From positions 62,001 through 126,000 of the forward strand of contig CAJJDO010000007.1 in NCBI GenBank assembly GCA_905183005.1: a stretch of 64,000 nucleotides of DNA. Direction: 5' to 3'. The notes under the pieces are model-generated. The model saw only the letters and a list, made by a program, of their open reading frames with translations, did no database searches and was not told the DNA's origin. The DNA is from Paramecium pentaurelia. Its lineage: Eukaryota; Ciliophora; Oligohymenophorea; Peniculida; Parameciidae. The translations under genes and the position numbers were made by a program. Shown here piece after piece: positions 11,191 through 23,447 of the stretch; position 1 is the first letter of the stretch, and each line of letters starts with the position of its first letter.

Positions 11191-11648
11191 TTTTATTAAT
11201 ATCTTATTCTCTAATTATATTCCTTTATATATATATATATACTAATAAACTACAATAAAATTATTTCATTTATTTTTATATATATTGATTTCAATTATTA
11301 ATTATTTTTACCAAACCTATCAAAGGAATTCCTTCTATTTTAATATATATATATAATAATACATTTATATTCTGCAAAAATAACCAAAGTATTACATTAG
11401 TCTTATTAATATAATACAAATATAATATTACTTTTATTTTAATATTCAATTATAAATGAGCATTATTTTAATTAAGAGTAAAACTTTAATTTTTTAATAT
11501 TATTTTATTAACAATCTTGGTATCTAATAAATTTTTAAATTGATTGATAAAGTGATAAATTTATATTCATAGAGCAAGAGAATCATTCTACTATACTAAT
11601 TTACAGAAATTAATTTATTAAATATATTGTTCATTATTTTCTTTTACA
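11191..11648. other. Intergenic, 458 bp, with TA-rich runs
   Basis: Extremely AT-rich spacer between two divergent genes, with short (TA)n runs near 11230 and 11345. No gene or RNA is recognised. It must hold both promoters. Confidence 0.5.
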
Positions 11649-12638
11649 ATGTTTTAGAAATTATTTTAATAAGTATCTCAAATTTAAATAGAAGGACAAC
11701 CTGACACTGCCAAATTCTCAATTAGTGCCAATGAAAAATCAATAGTCATATGGTTATAATAGAATGGAAATAGATTTTTTACAATAGATAGATTAAAGGA
11801 CAATTGGAAATCTAGAGAATAAGAGTTTTCAATTCCTGGTCTTGTGTAACCTTCTAAAATTCACTTAAATGAAAATGGAAAAATTTTGATTATGTATGAT
11901 GTAACCAAAAGATATTTATACACTTGGTTAAGAGTACACAATAATTAAAATTGGCTCTTAAGAAGTATATTAGATCTAAAAGTATAAATTAATGCTACAT
12001 CAGAAATCAATTGTTTCTTTTATAAGAATTAAATCTTTTTAGATTATCAACACACTTTTTTAATTATCAAAAGAGTGAATTAAAATTTTAAGATTGTAAA
12101 TAAAAAGATTTTTAAGTATAATGATTATATGAATTGTTTAACTTATGGTTATGAGAAGGATGTATTAGCTGAAGTAACAGACTCAACAGTGTATTTTTGG
12201 AGAGAAGATCCAAAAACATGGGTGAAAGAAAAATCAGCATTTTATGATTGTGAAATCATGCCTCATTATTCTAGTTTTTAAGAAAATGAAGTAAAAGCAT
12301 TTGTAAATGGAGCAGTTTGGATGATATCATATCCAGAAAGGGAATGTTATGGTTATGTAGATGATAAAATAACAAAACGTATTACATAATCAGCTTTAAA
12401 TTATTTTTTTTAACTAGATTCACCTATCTAGAATGTAGAACAATTTATACATTTTTGGTATAGAGAAAATTAATAATAGATGAAATTTAATTATGAAAAA
12501 TTAGATTTATCTGCAACAAATATTTTATTGGGAAGAAATGGAAATGTCTTTGTAGCAATTAAATTATTTGGACAATTCATCAATCTTTAAATTTATGAAA
12601 GTTTGCAAATATCAAAATAATTACAATAAGATATATGA
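11649..12638 (+). CDS. Unknown 329-residue protein, possibly a beta-propeller fragment
   Basis: An intron-free frame from ATG to TGA. Short hydrophobic strand-like segments alternate with polar turns and aromatic residues (SIVIWLQQNGNRFF, VYFWREDPKTW, KAFVNGAVWMISYPE), which suggests WD-like beta-propeller blades. No canonical GH...WD repeat is present. There is no signal peptide and no membrane segment. Family not recognised. Confidence 0.7.
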
Positions 12639-13213
12639 TTATTATATATATATATATATTTATAAATTCAGCTTATTTAGACTAATTTAAATTATTTATC
12701 TTTATTATTAACCATATTTATATTTAGAATACATCAATATATTACTATTATATATAAATATATTTATTTGGAAATATTTAAAAAATAAAATAATAAATAA
12801 TTGTTATTTAACTGAAAAAAGAAATGAAAATAAGATAATTGATAACATATTGAATAAACTAAACGTACTTAAATAATTTTATGTACAAAATTTGATTCAT
12901 TATATATGGAAAGTTTAATTTATTAAAATTTTATAAATAAAGATATATTAAATACTTATTTATAATAATAATACTTTATAATTGTGATTATTTTAGATTT
13001 AGAGGATAATGATTATCATAACCACTTGAATTATGTAAATTATATTAAATAAAGAAGTATCTAAATCTTAATAGCATCTAGTATATTCACATTATGTAAT
13101 CTTTTATTAGAATAGTTAAAATAAAGATAAAGTATTGATTCTTTATAAGAGCTCTAAGCTAATTATTTTTTATTTTAAAGAACTTTTTCGCGCTTTTAAG
13201 AGGTATATATTAA
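12639..13213. other. Intergenic, 575 bp
   Basis: One of the longer spacers, very AT-rich, with a (TA)n tract near 12645. No reading frame or RNA structure stands out. The promoter of the PHD-finger gene is presumably near its 3' end. Confidence 0.5.
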
Positions 13214-16102
13214 ATGGCTCATATTTATGATAGTGATATGTACAATATTGACCCAGCTACGAAGAGGAAAAAATAAACTAGAGTGAGAAGACAACTAGTA
13301 AATAAGACTTTGCATGAGGAGAGTGAAGAAAATTTTATGATTGAGGTGCAATAGAAGGTAACGAAAAAATATCAAAATTATTTACATACCATTCAAAAAA
13401 TCGGAGAATTCGATTGGACAGATATTGAGAATACTAATAATCCGAAGGTTATTTATCCAAGTAAGTAATATCTAATTTCAAGTTCAATTTTTGCAGGCAT
13501 CTACTTTACAATTTATGATCGCAGCTACATATTTCAATTGTGATCACGATTATCTTGAACATAACCTTTAAGAAGTTTAAAAATTGCTCAAGAAAACTGA
13601 ATAAACCAATGGAACTTCATGTTAAGAGTATAATTATCGTTTAATTAAGTGATTGTAAAAAATAGAAAAATAAAAAAGGGTATGATGTGAATGATGATAT
13701 ATTCATTTTAGAGATGAGATAATTGAGAATTTAAGATTTAGATTATATCATTCTCAATTAAGAGTAGCATTATATTAATATTTTTAGATTAGAATTGGAA
13801 AAAATTTAAAGGGAAAATGAAAAAGCCATCCAAAACTTTTTATCAATTGATATTCCTAACCTTAAACCCCCAATTAAAACAGATCAATCAAATAACCTTT
13901 TAAGGGACATTTCTGGTTTAACAGAATTCGAAAAATAATATATTGAAAAAATAGAACTTAAAATTTAGACAGATGGATAAAATGTTATTACTTAAGAAAC
14001 AGGTAAGAAGACATAAGGAGGTGGAATTCATTTATAACCAATTTTAGATGATGCTCTTTGTTAAGTTTGTAATGATGGAGATTATACAGATGATAATTTA
14101 ATAGTATTCTGTTCTAAATGCAATATATCAGTTCATTAAAAATGTTATTTAATAGAAGTAATACCAAATGAAGATTGGATATGTGATGTATGTTAAACTT
14201 TTGGACCAAATGGATAATATTTACGTTGTGCTTTATGTCCTAAATTAGGTGGAGCTATGAAAGCAACTTCAATTGATGCTTCTTGTTTTGAAAATTTAAA
14301 TTAAACATATTTTGAATCTTAAGGTGAAACTATGATGAAAAATGATTTAGTTTCTAAATTATGTAAGTATATTAATAATATATATAGTTTAGTAAATAGA
14401 TGACGATTAAGAACTTTATTATGATTTTAGTAAATTACCTAATAGAGATATTAGAGATCTTGAAAATAATAAAGATATTAAAGAACCATAACCATAAAAG
14501 GTTTGGATTCATTTATCATGTTTTTATTGGTCTCCTGAATGTTTTCTAGATGAAAAGTAAGATATATTAAGAGGAGTTGATAATATTAATCAAAAGAGAT
14601 TTATTATTAATTGTAGTTTATGTAATATCAAGAAGGCTGGAATGTGTATTTAATGTGCTAGAGGTAATTGTTAAACAGGATTTCATGTTGAATGTGCCAG
14701 AAGATCAGGAATATTTTTAACTTAAACTATTGTTAATACAAAACCAGATTATTAAATATTCTGTTAAAAACATGTTCCACTTAAAGTTAAACGAATTTTG
14801 GAATCTAAATAAAGATTATATGAAAGAGAAATTATTGATTTTTTTAGAGCTTATGAAAAATGTAAATCTGTACATAAAAAGTCTAAATAAAGAGTTAAGA
14901 AAACAAAATCATTAAAAGAAGCTCAATAATAGGAACTTTAAGATCATTAAGAAAATGAATTTGATTTAATCGATTTTGCAACTAAATTAAAAGAATTCAT
15001 AGATTAACTTTTAGATTAAAAAATGATTGTAAATTTGAAACTTGAATAAGGTAAATATGTTTTTGAGTCTATATCAGAACCATAATTGAAATAATAAAAA
15101 TAATATTATTTAACTAAATTACCAGAAGTATATTAAAGTAAGGTTGATTAAAATGGATTAATAATTACTTAATTTTATAAAAGTGCTATTGCAGCAACTG
15201 ATGAATTATGGAAATTCTTTAAATATAGAGACTATGAAAAAGATATCATTTATAAAATGTATGAAAAGTTAAGAAGAAAAGCCAGTAAATTTATGCAAGA
15301 TTTAAATCCTTAAAAAAAATAAGCCAAATTAATAGATATAATAATGTTAAAGAAATTTAAAAAAAGCAAAAAAGCTGATTAAAAAAAAGAGATAATAATT
15401 GAACAAGTAGGAGATGAATATTATTAAAGAGATGATAATTTATATTGTGTTTGTAGAGGTAAATTTAAAGATGGAGATCCTATGATTTGTTGTGAATCAT
15501 GTGAAGAATGGTTTCATTTTGATTGTTTAGAAATAATAATATCTAATGAGGAATTAAGTAAAATTAATTTCTACTGTTTTCTATGTATAGATGATTTACC
15601 TAAAGAAAGATAAATTGAAATATATAATGGTTATACAGATGTTTTCAAAGATGCATCGTTTAAATTATAAAGAGAATTAGCTGATAAATGTTCACTAAAT
15701 GAATCTCGAAAACTCAGAATGAATCAATTGAAGTAAGATGCATTAATTGAAGAAAAAAATAAATTAATATAGGAAAATCAAGAATAAGAATCAAAATAAG
15801 AACAAATATAACTTGAAGAATAAAACAATAATTAAAATTGTACATCTTTAGAATTTCCTAATAATTATATTACTAAAGAACTTTCAAAAGAAATTATTTT
15901 AACAGAAAATAATTATTTATAAATAGAGATTCATAATGAAGGAACAGAAAAAAATAAAAAAAACGATGAACATGTTAAAACTCCAAGTAAAACAGAATCT
16001 GTAGAAGATCCAGATAATAAATTAGAAGTACCAGATACTCAAGAAAAACTAAATAGTACCCTTAAATTAAAATCTATACATGACTATATACCTAAAAAGT
16101 GA
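13214..16102 (+). CDS. Multi-PHD-finger chromatin protein (PHD + extended PHD + PHD)
   Basis: 935 residues after introns of 22 nt (13461-13482), 22 nt (13628-13649) and about 37 nt (near 14365-14400). Domain order: a basic N-terminal region; a PHD finger (CQVCNDGDY...FCSKCNISVHQKCY...WICDVC); and an extended zinc-knuckle/PHD unit (CALCPKLGGAMK...WIHLSCFYWSPE...CSLCNIKKAGMCIQC... FHVECARRSG). This pairing is typical of the BRPF/Jade group that reads histone tails. Next come a Lys/Gln-rich region, a third PHD (CVCRGKFKDGDPMICCESC...WFHFDC...FYCFLC) and a charged tail. No catalytic domain is seen, so a histone-reading scaffold is the best guess. It would be nuclear. Confidence 0.88.
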
Positions 16103-16678
16103 TTCTAATTTATTTTCACATTATTATTATAAGCAATTGTAACTAATTTTAAAAAAATAATGAATTCTAATAATAGATATCATATTTTAACTCTCCTATT
16201 TTGTTAAACTAATTAATCATAGATGGTTATGTTACTATAACAAGAAATTTAATCATTTCTTTATAGGTTCTAATCATTTACTTTTTGAGCAAAAAATAAA
16301 AAAGTAATTATCTATACCATATATTTATCAATGAATAAAGATAATTAGTATGTGGAGATGTAAAACTAATAATCAGCCTTCAGTTTCTTAGTTATTTTTA
16401 ATAAATAAAAAAATAATACAAATCTTTACAAAAATAGATTATTCTTTTTGATTGTTTTCTTATTTAAATTACTTCCATTCTTTTAGATTCTCATTTATTA
16501 CATGAGTTACTACAAAAATTCACTTAAATTATTGGTAGAATCAATAGAAACAAAGTTGAAATTGTATCAATAATATAATTGAAGTATAAATTTTTATATC
16601 CGTTTTTGAATCAGTTCTATTTTATTTTCATGTATTTAAAGGCAAGAATTGAGTTAGAAATAAACATTAATATTTTTA
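16103..16678. other. Intergenic, 576 bp, upstream of trichocyst gene
   Basis: Spacer without a convincing frame. It leads into the trichocyst matrix gene, which is probably highly expressed, so its 3' part should contain a strong promoter. I do not recognise a specific element. Confidence 0.4.
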
Positions 16679-17731
16679 ATGAAAGTTGCTATCACATTGT
16701 TGGTTGTATTAGCTCTCGCTAACGCTGGTATGGTGCAAAAATTCCCACTCACATATGGTGGAAAGAGAAGCATCATGAACATCATGGTTGAAGTTGAAAA
16801 TAAGATCAAAGCCCACTCACCACTTGACACAATCAAAGGAGTTCTTGATAACTTCAAATCTGCTGTCGCTTAAGAATAAGGAACACACGATGAAGTCTAT
16901 GGAGCTTAAAAGGCTGAATGCGATAGCGAAATTGCTTACAGAAGAGCTGAAGTTGAAGATGCTTCTGGTACACTCAAAATTGCCAACGGTATCTTGAAGA
17001 CCTCAAACATCTTATTAAGAAAGACCTAAGCCACCCTCGGTGAAGTTGAAAACATCTTGAACACCGTTTCATTACATATTGGTCTCATCAATGATGCCAG
17101 AAAGGAAGACACTTAATCATACAACAGAGGTGCAGTCACATTCAACGATGCCATCAACGCCATCGATGACTCTCTTGATTTGGCAGCTGCTTTAGCTAAA
17201 GGTGGAGCCAGTTTGATCTAAGTTGCTGAAATGACAACCAAATTGATGAAAGCTTCAGTTGCCACCAAGATGAACAAGGCTTTCATGGCCCCATTGGCTG
17301 CTTTGGCTTAAATCACATAAGAAGAAGACTCAGTAGGTGCTGCTGAAAGACTTGCCTAATTATTATAAACCTTGAGAAATAATGTTGAAGAAGCTTGGGC
17401 CTCATACACTGCTGAAAACACTAACGCTTTGGCTCTTTTCAGTTAATAAAAGGATTTATACCTTGCTTCATAAGCTAGACTTGATGACTCAAAGGGAAGA
17501 TTAAGCAACAAGGCTGAAAACTTATAAGGAGTTATTTCTGTCTAAACCGCAGTTGCTTAAGCCGCCACCAACAAGAGATAAAGAAACTAAACCTTATGGG
17601 ATGATGCTGCTGATTTGTGCCACAGCTTCGATGTTGAATATGAAGCCGTCACTGCAGGAAGAAGATAAGAATTAGTTTTGGTCTAAGAATTAGAAAGATT
17701 AGCTGAAAGAAGAGCTGCTGAATAATAATGA
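16679..17731 (+). CDS. Trichocyst matrix protein (TMP family)
   Basis: 350 residues, no intron. TMP precursors are packed into trichocysts, the dense-core secretory organelles of Paramecium, and cleaved into small acidic polypeptides that form the crystalline, expandable matrix. A signal peptide (MKVAITLLVVLALANA) precedes a propeptide. Long alpha-helical, Ala-rich coiled-coil segments follow, with few cysteines, ending in RRAAEQQ. The gene stands out by higher GC content and regular use of C-ending codons (GCC, ATC, AAC, CTC), as expected for a highly expressed gene. The family is large and mature products vary, so the exact member is not assigned. Confidence 0.93.
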
Positions 17732-17944
17732 GATATAATCAAATCCATTATTTTATTCATTCTTTTTCAATTTCTTTTTTTCTTTGTCATTTTATTTTCT
17801 AATAAATGTTCTTTTCTTGTTTGTTCATCATAATTCTTGAAATTAATTTAGTTTATTTTATTTTTTAAAGTATTAATAGTTGTTAAAATAAAAAATTACT
17901 AATTTTCTGTATTAATTAATTATATATAATTTCATTAATTAATT

Positions 17945-18705
17945 TCAATCGCTACTACCAAAGCATCTATGCATAGCAAATCCTCCACAAGCAATAACCA
18001 TAATTATATATATAGCTAGTAATCCTACCAATACAAGAATGATTGTCATTTTTTTGTTTCTCCACCACATTTATCTTTTCAAAGTTGTTGCATTTCCTCT
18101 CATGTCTGTTGAAATACTAAAGCTATTAATTTTTTTTACTCAACCATAACATTTGTTTTTTCCACAAGAATATCAATTTTCTCTCCTCTTTCTAATAATT
18201 TGTCTAAATTTTCCATCATAACTTCTTTGGTTTACTGTATGTTATCAGAAACCAATCTTAATTTATCTGCTTATGGAGAATTATAATATTCAATTTTATT
18301 TTTTTATTCCTTTTATAGATAATGAAATATTTTTACAATAGAAAATTAGGAATTTAATCCATAAGAGATAGCTTAATCTCTTTATTATGGTTAAAACATT
18401 TAAAAGAATTTTTATTTCATATCCTCTAAACAAGCAAATGCAATTCTCATCTTTAATCCTTTTTCTGCCATTATCATAAAAGAAAATCCATCTTCTACTA
18501 AAATATGAAATTCATATTATTCATAATTGAATGATTTTTTAGCATTTTATTAATTAACCTATAGATTAAATTAAAACCTTACTTTAGAAATAATAGTTTT
18601 CGCAAATCCTATATAGTTTCCTTTAGCTATTGAATACTCTGATAAAACAACATTTTAGCCTCTTACAACCACTGCGTATATTATCTAGGGATTAGATGAT
18701 TACAT
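17945..18705 (-). CDS. VAMP7-type R-SNARE (longin SNARE)
   Basis: 237 residues with two introns (24 and 23 nt). Membrane-fusion SNARE of late endosomes, lysosomes or secretory vesicles. The N-terminal longin domain (residues 1 to about 115) starts MQSSNPQIIYAVVVRG. The SNARE helix spans about 140-195 and has the central arginine in LLERGEKIDILVEKT, followed by LKRQMWWRNKKM just before the membrane. One C-terminal TM segment (ILVLVGLLAIYIIMVIACGG) ends in a short lumenal tail. The splice restoring VDISTDMRGNA confirms the second intron. Confidence 0.93.
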
Positions 18706-18824
18706 TAATAATATAATACTATATTATAATGCATCAATACATAATTATAGATTATTTAGAGAGAATCTATAAGAATTGATAATTTAAAAATATAATAAAT
18801 TTTCTTATAAATTTAAAATACATT

Positions 18825-20152
18825 TCACATTATTTTCTCTCTATCTAAAAAGGATTTTCCTTTTATACAAATTTTTTAATAATCTGTTGATTTGCCTACA
18901 AATAATCTTACTAATAGAGCAATATTTAATAATCTTGTAAGCATACTTCCTAAAATAACAACCTTATATGATTTATATGGATCAATTATTTTTGAGATTG
19001 TCAATAGAACTGGAAAAGATATAAAGAACAAAGTTCCAAAAAGTTTGAGTTTAAAATAAAAATTATTCACAATTTCTCCTTTCTTTTTTTGTTAATTTGC
19101 TGAATAATAAAAATATAGGGCAAGAAGTATATAAATTATACTAATTGAATAACCTGCCCAGCCTTCATACATATGGAATTAAGTTTAAGTGCTTAGAACT
19201 CTGCCTAGTATAGCAAATAATGTTTAAACAATTCCAAGTATAAATATTAAAGGGAAATAGAAATTTGTCTATGCTTCAAGATTTATAAAATCAATAGTCC
19301 ATCCCCAAGCAATTAATATTAATAATAACATGAGTAAATAGTTATCAATTGATTATATAATCTCTGATATAATAGCAAATGCACTTATTCCTCTTCCATT
19401 ACTATTATATACTAAAAGATTGAAGAAATTGAGAGTATTTTATGTTGCTTCTAATCCTATGATTACTAAAACAAAAAGTAAAGCATAATCTTTTTCTCCA
19501 TATTTTTCTTATTCTTTTCTATAAATTCTATAATTATAATAAAATCCAATAATAGTCAAAAATGTCAATACAGCTACAATACTAAATAATCCATGTTCTT
19601 CTAATGAGAATTCTTATCCTCCTTCATCAAAAAACCAGATAGTTATTTCAAAATAAATATTATGATCAAAATAAGGAAATAATTTATCTAGATAATGATC
19701 ACAATTGTTTAAAATTGCTAACCAAACATTATGATATTTTCCATAAGCTAATTATCCATTCAATGTTGAGATTTCTTCAGAAGAATCAACCTCAATAGTT
19801 TAGTATATAATTCTATTTGCTTTTTCTTTTCTTTAACATTCATTTATTGATTAAGCAGCTTACCATTTATCTTATTAAAAGAATTCAATAGGGATTATTA
19901 ATCTTTAGCCTTAATAATCTTTGGGAACATTAATTACTCGAGACCTAATTATATTATGAAAAATAGATACGATATCTCATAATTTACAATCCCACGACTA
20001 CCAAATCTACTTATTGGAATGTAATCCATAGTTGAAAGTTATCTGAGTGAGAATTTTTAAGTAATGATTTTGGTTTAAGCTAAAGCTAAGAATATGAATA
20101 AAATTCCAAACATTTAATAATTAAATGATAATTTTATTGCTGATTTAAACAT
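18825..20152 (-). CDS. GPR180/TMEM145-like seven-TM protein (GpcrRhopsn4 type)
   Basis: 433 residues with one 26 nt intron. A signal peptide (MFGILFIFLALAQ) follows a short N-terminal stretch. A lumenal beta-rich domain of about 170 residues (NYEISSRVINVPKDY... DHYLDKLFPYFDH) precedes seven TM helices. The first is SIVAVLTFLTIIGFYY; later ones include LLLILIAWGWTIDF, LIFILGIVQTLFAILGR and FFISFPVLLTISKIID. This layout and the GWTIDF-type motif fit the intimal-thickness-receptor/TMEM145 family. Ligand and role in ciliates are unknown. It lies head-to-head with the RING gene, 68 bp between starts. Confidence 0.82.
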
Positions 20153-20220
20153 GCTACAGTTCCAGTTTATTTGACAACTCAACTAATAATAATATTACCG
20201 ACCTATTCACTAGATGTAAA

Positions 20221-22537
20221 ATGAAAGGAGAGAATTAAGACAATCTATTATTTCAATGTTCATAATTAAATGCCTTAATTCCAAAATCATAATTATTTGA
20301 AGAATCTATATATATTTATTCTTTCAATAAAACAGAAGATGTATAACTAAGCAATATGCTTCTAAGTGAATTACTTATAGATCCAGAGACTCAATCTTAT
20401 TAAATTAAATTACTAGTTTTATATAATTCATATTATGGAGATTTGTTGTAAATGATTTAATCCCTTTCAATAAATAAATATTAATTCTATAATTACTAAA
20501 CAACTGTAATTGATGGAACTTTGAATATGATTGGACTTCTAAGTATATATATAATATTCTATAAATAGTGAGTCATGTAAATGAAAATTATATTACATGT
20601 TATTTTATTCCAATCCATCCAAGTAGAGTGAATTCTTTTCCATTAAAGGCACATAACTTTTCTTGTAATTCTACATGTGAAATAAGAGGATTTTCATAAT
20701 ACTATAATAAATAAAGAAATAGTCTAATTATTTTAATTGCAGAAGAAGATATTTTAAATCTATTGGAGTACTCTTTTATGGATTAATAATTGAGATTTGT
20801 TTCACAATACTACATTTCAGAATTCCTAGATAAAAATGATATTATTTTGAAGACTTAATAATTTGAAGATTATTTACTGGTTGAATTAAAAACTTGTAAA
20901 GCATTATTTCATATCTCTTCCATTATTTTTGAAGTTCAACTATTATATATATTCTCCAAATCTTCAATTTTTGTTGATCATAAAACAAATCTAATATTTT
21001 AGAAATCCTATCAATAAACATATGTTTATTCTATAGACAATAATCCTTATTGGTTAATTTAAAAATAAGTTAATTAAATATAGATTTTAGATGTTCCTTT
21101 TACTAGTTCTATAATTGTTTAAAATGATAGGTAATTCATTTTTATTTATGATAATTTCCATTTAATAAATGTATAAATAGATAGAAATCTAAATATCAAT
21201 CAAGAAAACAATTGTTTTAATAAATTTACTACATTTCCATATCCAAACTCTTAATCCTTAGAATATTAATTCTAATTCTTAGGAGAGAAAGTAGAATAAA
21301 ATAATACTAAAATTCAACCACTTGAAGAATTATAAAATTATACATCATGTATTAAACCATGCAATCTTTTATATTTTAATTATGAGATCTCTTTAATTCC
21401 ATATGAATAATAATGTATAATTTCTGAATTATATTAATAATTTACTGATTATTGCAGTCTATAAAATAATTGTATGAAATGTAATAATTAAATTGGATGT
21501 AATTGGGAAAATGATTTTTGTCACAAAGAAACTCAAATGTATTAAATTGATTTATCATCAAATGAGTAAAGTTCTAAATGGTATTATGGTAAATTATGGA
21601 GATGTGAAGAAATGCAATAATAATCTTCTTAAGCCTTTTGTGGTTATAATTAAACTGAATTTTCATAAAACAAAGAATTTAATTATTAAGGATAAATTAG
21701 AAAAGGGTAAATGTGTTCTTGGTTTTTTGATGCTAATGAATTATAGTAATTTAATTTGTTTTTTAAAGCTGATCTTGTGAATATACCTTCTTTCATTTAG
21801 ATATCAATTTGTTTAGGATTAAATAAAAATGAAATTTGTACATAAATGAATTTTGAACCATTAGATCTCAATTAAACTTAAACATATCCTTTTAAAGGAT
21901 ATTATTTTAGATATACAATAATATTTATAGAAGATAATTTAGCTAACAATATCTAATTTTCATTTTAAAATTCTGCTCCAATATCAATGGCAGATAGACT
22001 CAAATAATCACTATTATAAATGTTAGCTTGGTTATTTTGTGGAATATTGTTATTTTGCATAATGGGATATATGGCTAAAAGAAGACTTTAATATTTAGTA
22101 GCTTAGACTATAGATAATGATCTAATATAAGTAATTATATTAATTAATAATAATAGATGGCCCCTTATATGTAGAATTAAGTACCATTGTCTATTGATAG
22201 ATTGAAAATTGTAATGCAGAATTTAATTGATTAAGAAATTATTACTAAATATCCATCTGATCCCTCATTATTATTATATGGAGAGGATTCATGTGCTTTT
22301 TGTTTTGATTAATTTGATGTTTCTCAATTTGTTGCTTAATTATTTTGTGGACATGTTTATCATTATGATTGTTTTGAAGATTGGATAAGAATTAAAGGAA
22401 TGTTAGATAAATGTCCAATTTGCAATTAGAAAGTGGATCATTTTTTAGCAAACAAAGAAGAATTTGCAATTATTAAGTCTTAAATTTTGGTTAGAATAAA
22501 TGAATCAGAGAAACATACAACTCATTTAATTGAATGA
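20221..22537 (+). CDS. Membrane protein with PSI-like module and C-terminal RING-H2 finger
   Basis: 754 residues after two 26 nt introns. A long, probably lumenal region rich in Asn, Ile and sequons contains a PSI/plexin-like cysteine cluster near residue 400 (YCSLQNNCMKCNNQIGCNW). One TM helix (LAWLFCGILLFCIMGYM, about 590) follows. After the second splice a cytosolic RING-H2 finger of C3H2C3 type appears (CAFCFDQF...FCGHVYHYDC...KCPIC, about 673-715). That predicts a membrane-anchored E3 ubiquitin ligase. The ATG used lacks a clear signal peptide; a hydrophobic start exists in another frame from 20215, so the N-terminus may be wrong. If the second intron is not real, the RING part would be a separate 126-residue gene. 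Confidence 0.75.
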
Positions 22538-22565
22538 CACTATTAATATTAATTAAATTATCATC

Positions 22566-23304
22566 ATGTAACGAAGCAGCAATAACCCCATCTTTTTATC
22601 TCCAGATCAATTTGCCACACTATTTAATCAAGGAATTAGAGAATCTCTATATTTGGATGAAATGTAGGACTAAAGAGAACTCAGTTTCTCAGCTCCAAAA
22701 GTAGATGAGATGAATTAATCAAACCAACTCAATTAATCTAATAATATTTTACCTGAATTTCCAAAAGAAGATGTTGTTATAAGTATTAATAATTTAAATA
22801 TATAACTTAGTATCTAAACAATTATATGAATAATCCTAGAGTATTGAATAACATAATAAACAATTGAGTGAATCATATTAAAGAATACTAAAATAAAACA
22901 AAGAGTTGTTGAATAAAAGAAAAGTATTAGAAGAGGAGAACTAAGCTCTTCTAGAAGAAAACTTTGAACTTAAGAGATAGTCTCATGAACTATAATAAAA
23001 ATTGACTCTTGCTCAAAATTAGATGTTGATAAAAAGAGAGTAAGAAATACAAACTTTAAAATAACAAATTAAAGAATTGTAAAGTTAATCAAATTCTAGA
23101 GATTCAGCTACCAAGACTGAAGGAAGTACTGCAACTTCTCATAAATCTTGTTTTGGATCAAACACTCATAGAGTATAATCAAATGAACAATCTAAAAATC
23201 CATCTAGATTCACTTCTCCAGTTCCAAAATAATAAACATCAGAATTCTCAGTCTTCAATTAATATAATTCAAATACTATTTTCGGAAAATAACCCCAATT
23301 ATGA
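22566..23304 (+). CDS. Coiled-coil protein
   Basis: 236 residues with one 28 nt intron. The N-terminal half is polar (SSNNPIFLSPDQF). A strong coiled coil of about 100 residues then runs from QLYEQSQSIEQ through LLNKRKVLEEEN and LKRQSHELQQKL to TLKQQIKELQ. A Ser/Thr/Asn-rich tail ends the protein. It starts 28 bp after the stop of the RING gene. Family unknown. Confidence 0.7.
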
Positions 23305-23447
23305 ATTACATCTAAATGTATATAATATTTATTTCAAATTTTATCAATTACTTTTAGCAATCAGACAACTTAATAAATATATTCCATAAATAAGGATAAA
23401 AATTATAATAAGATTAGTATAATTAATTAATTTATTTTTTTTACAAA

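Noticed and set aside
11220..11360. TA-rich tracts as telomere or origin
   Set aside because: No C4A2 or C3A3-type telomeric repeat occurs, and such tracts are common in these spacers.
13650..13652. A separate 138-residue gene ending at TGA 13650
   Set aside because: A 22 nt intron at 13628-13649 skips this TGA and joins it in frame to the PHD-finger protein.
12000..17731. Apparent nonsense-riddled pseudogenes under the standard code
   Set aside because: The TAA and TAG triplets sit at Gln positions in recognised families, so the ciliate code explains them.
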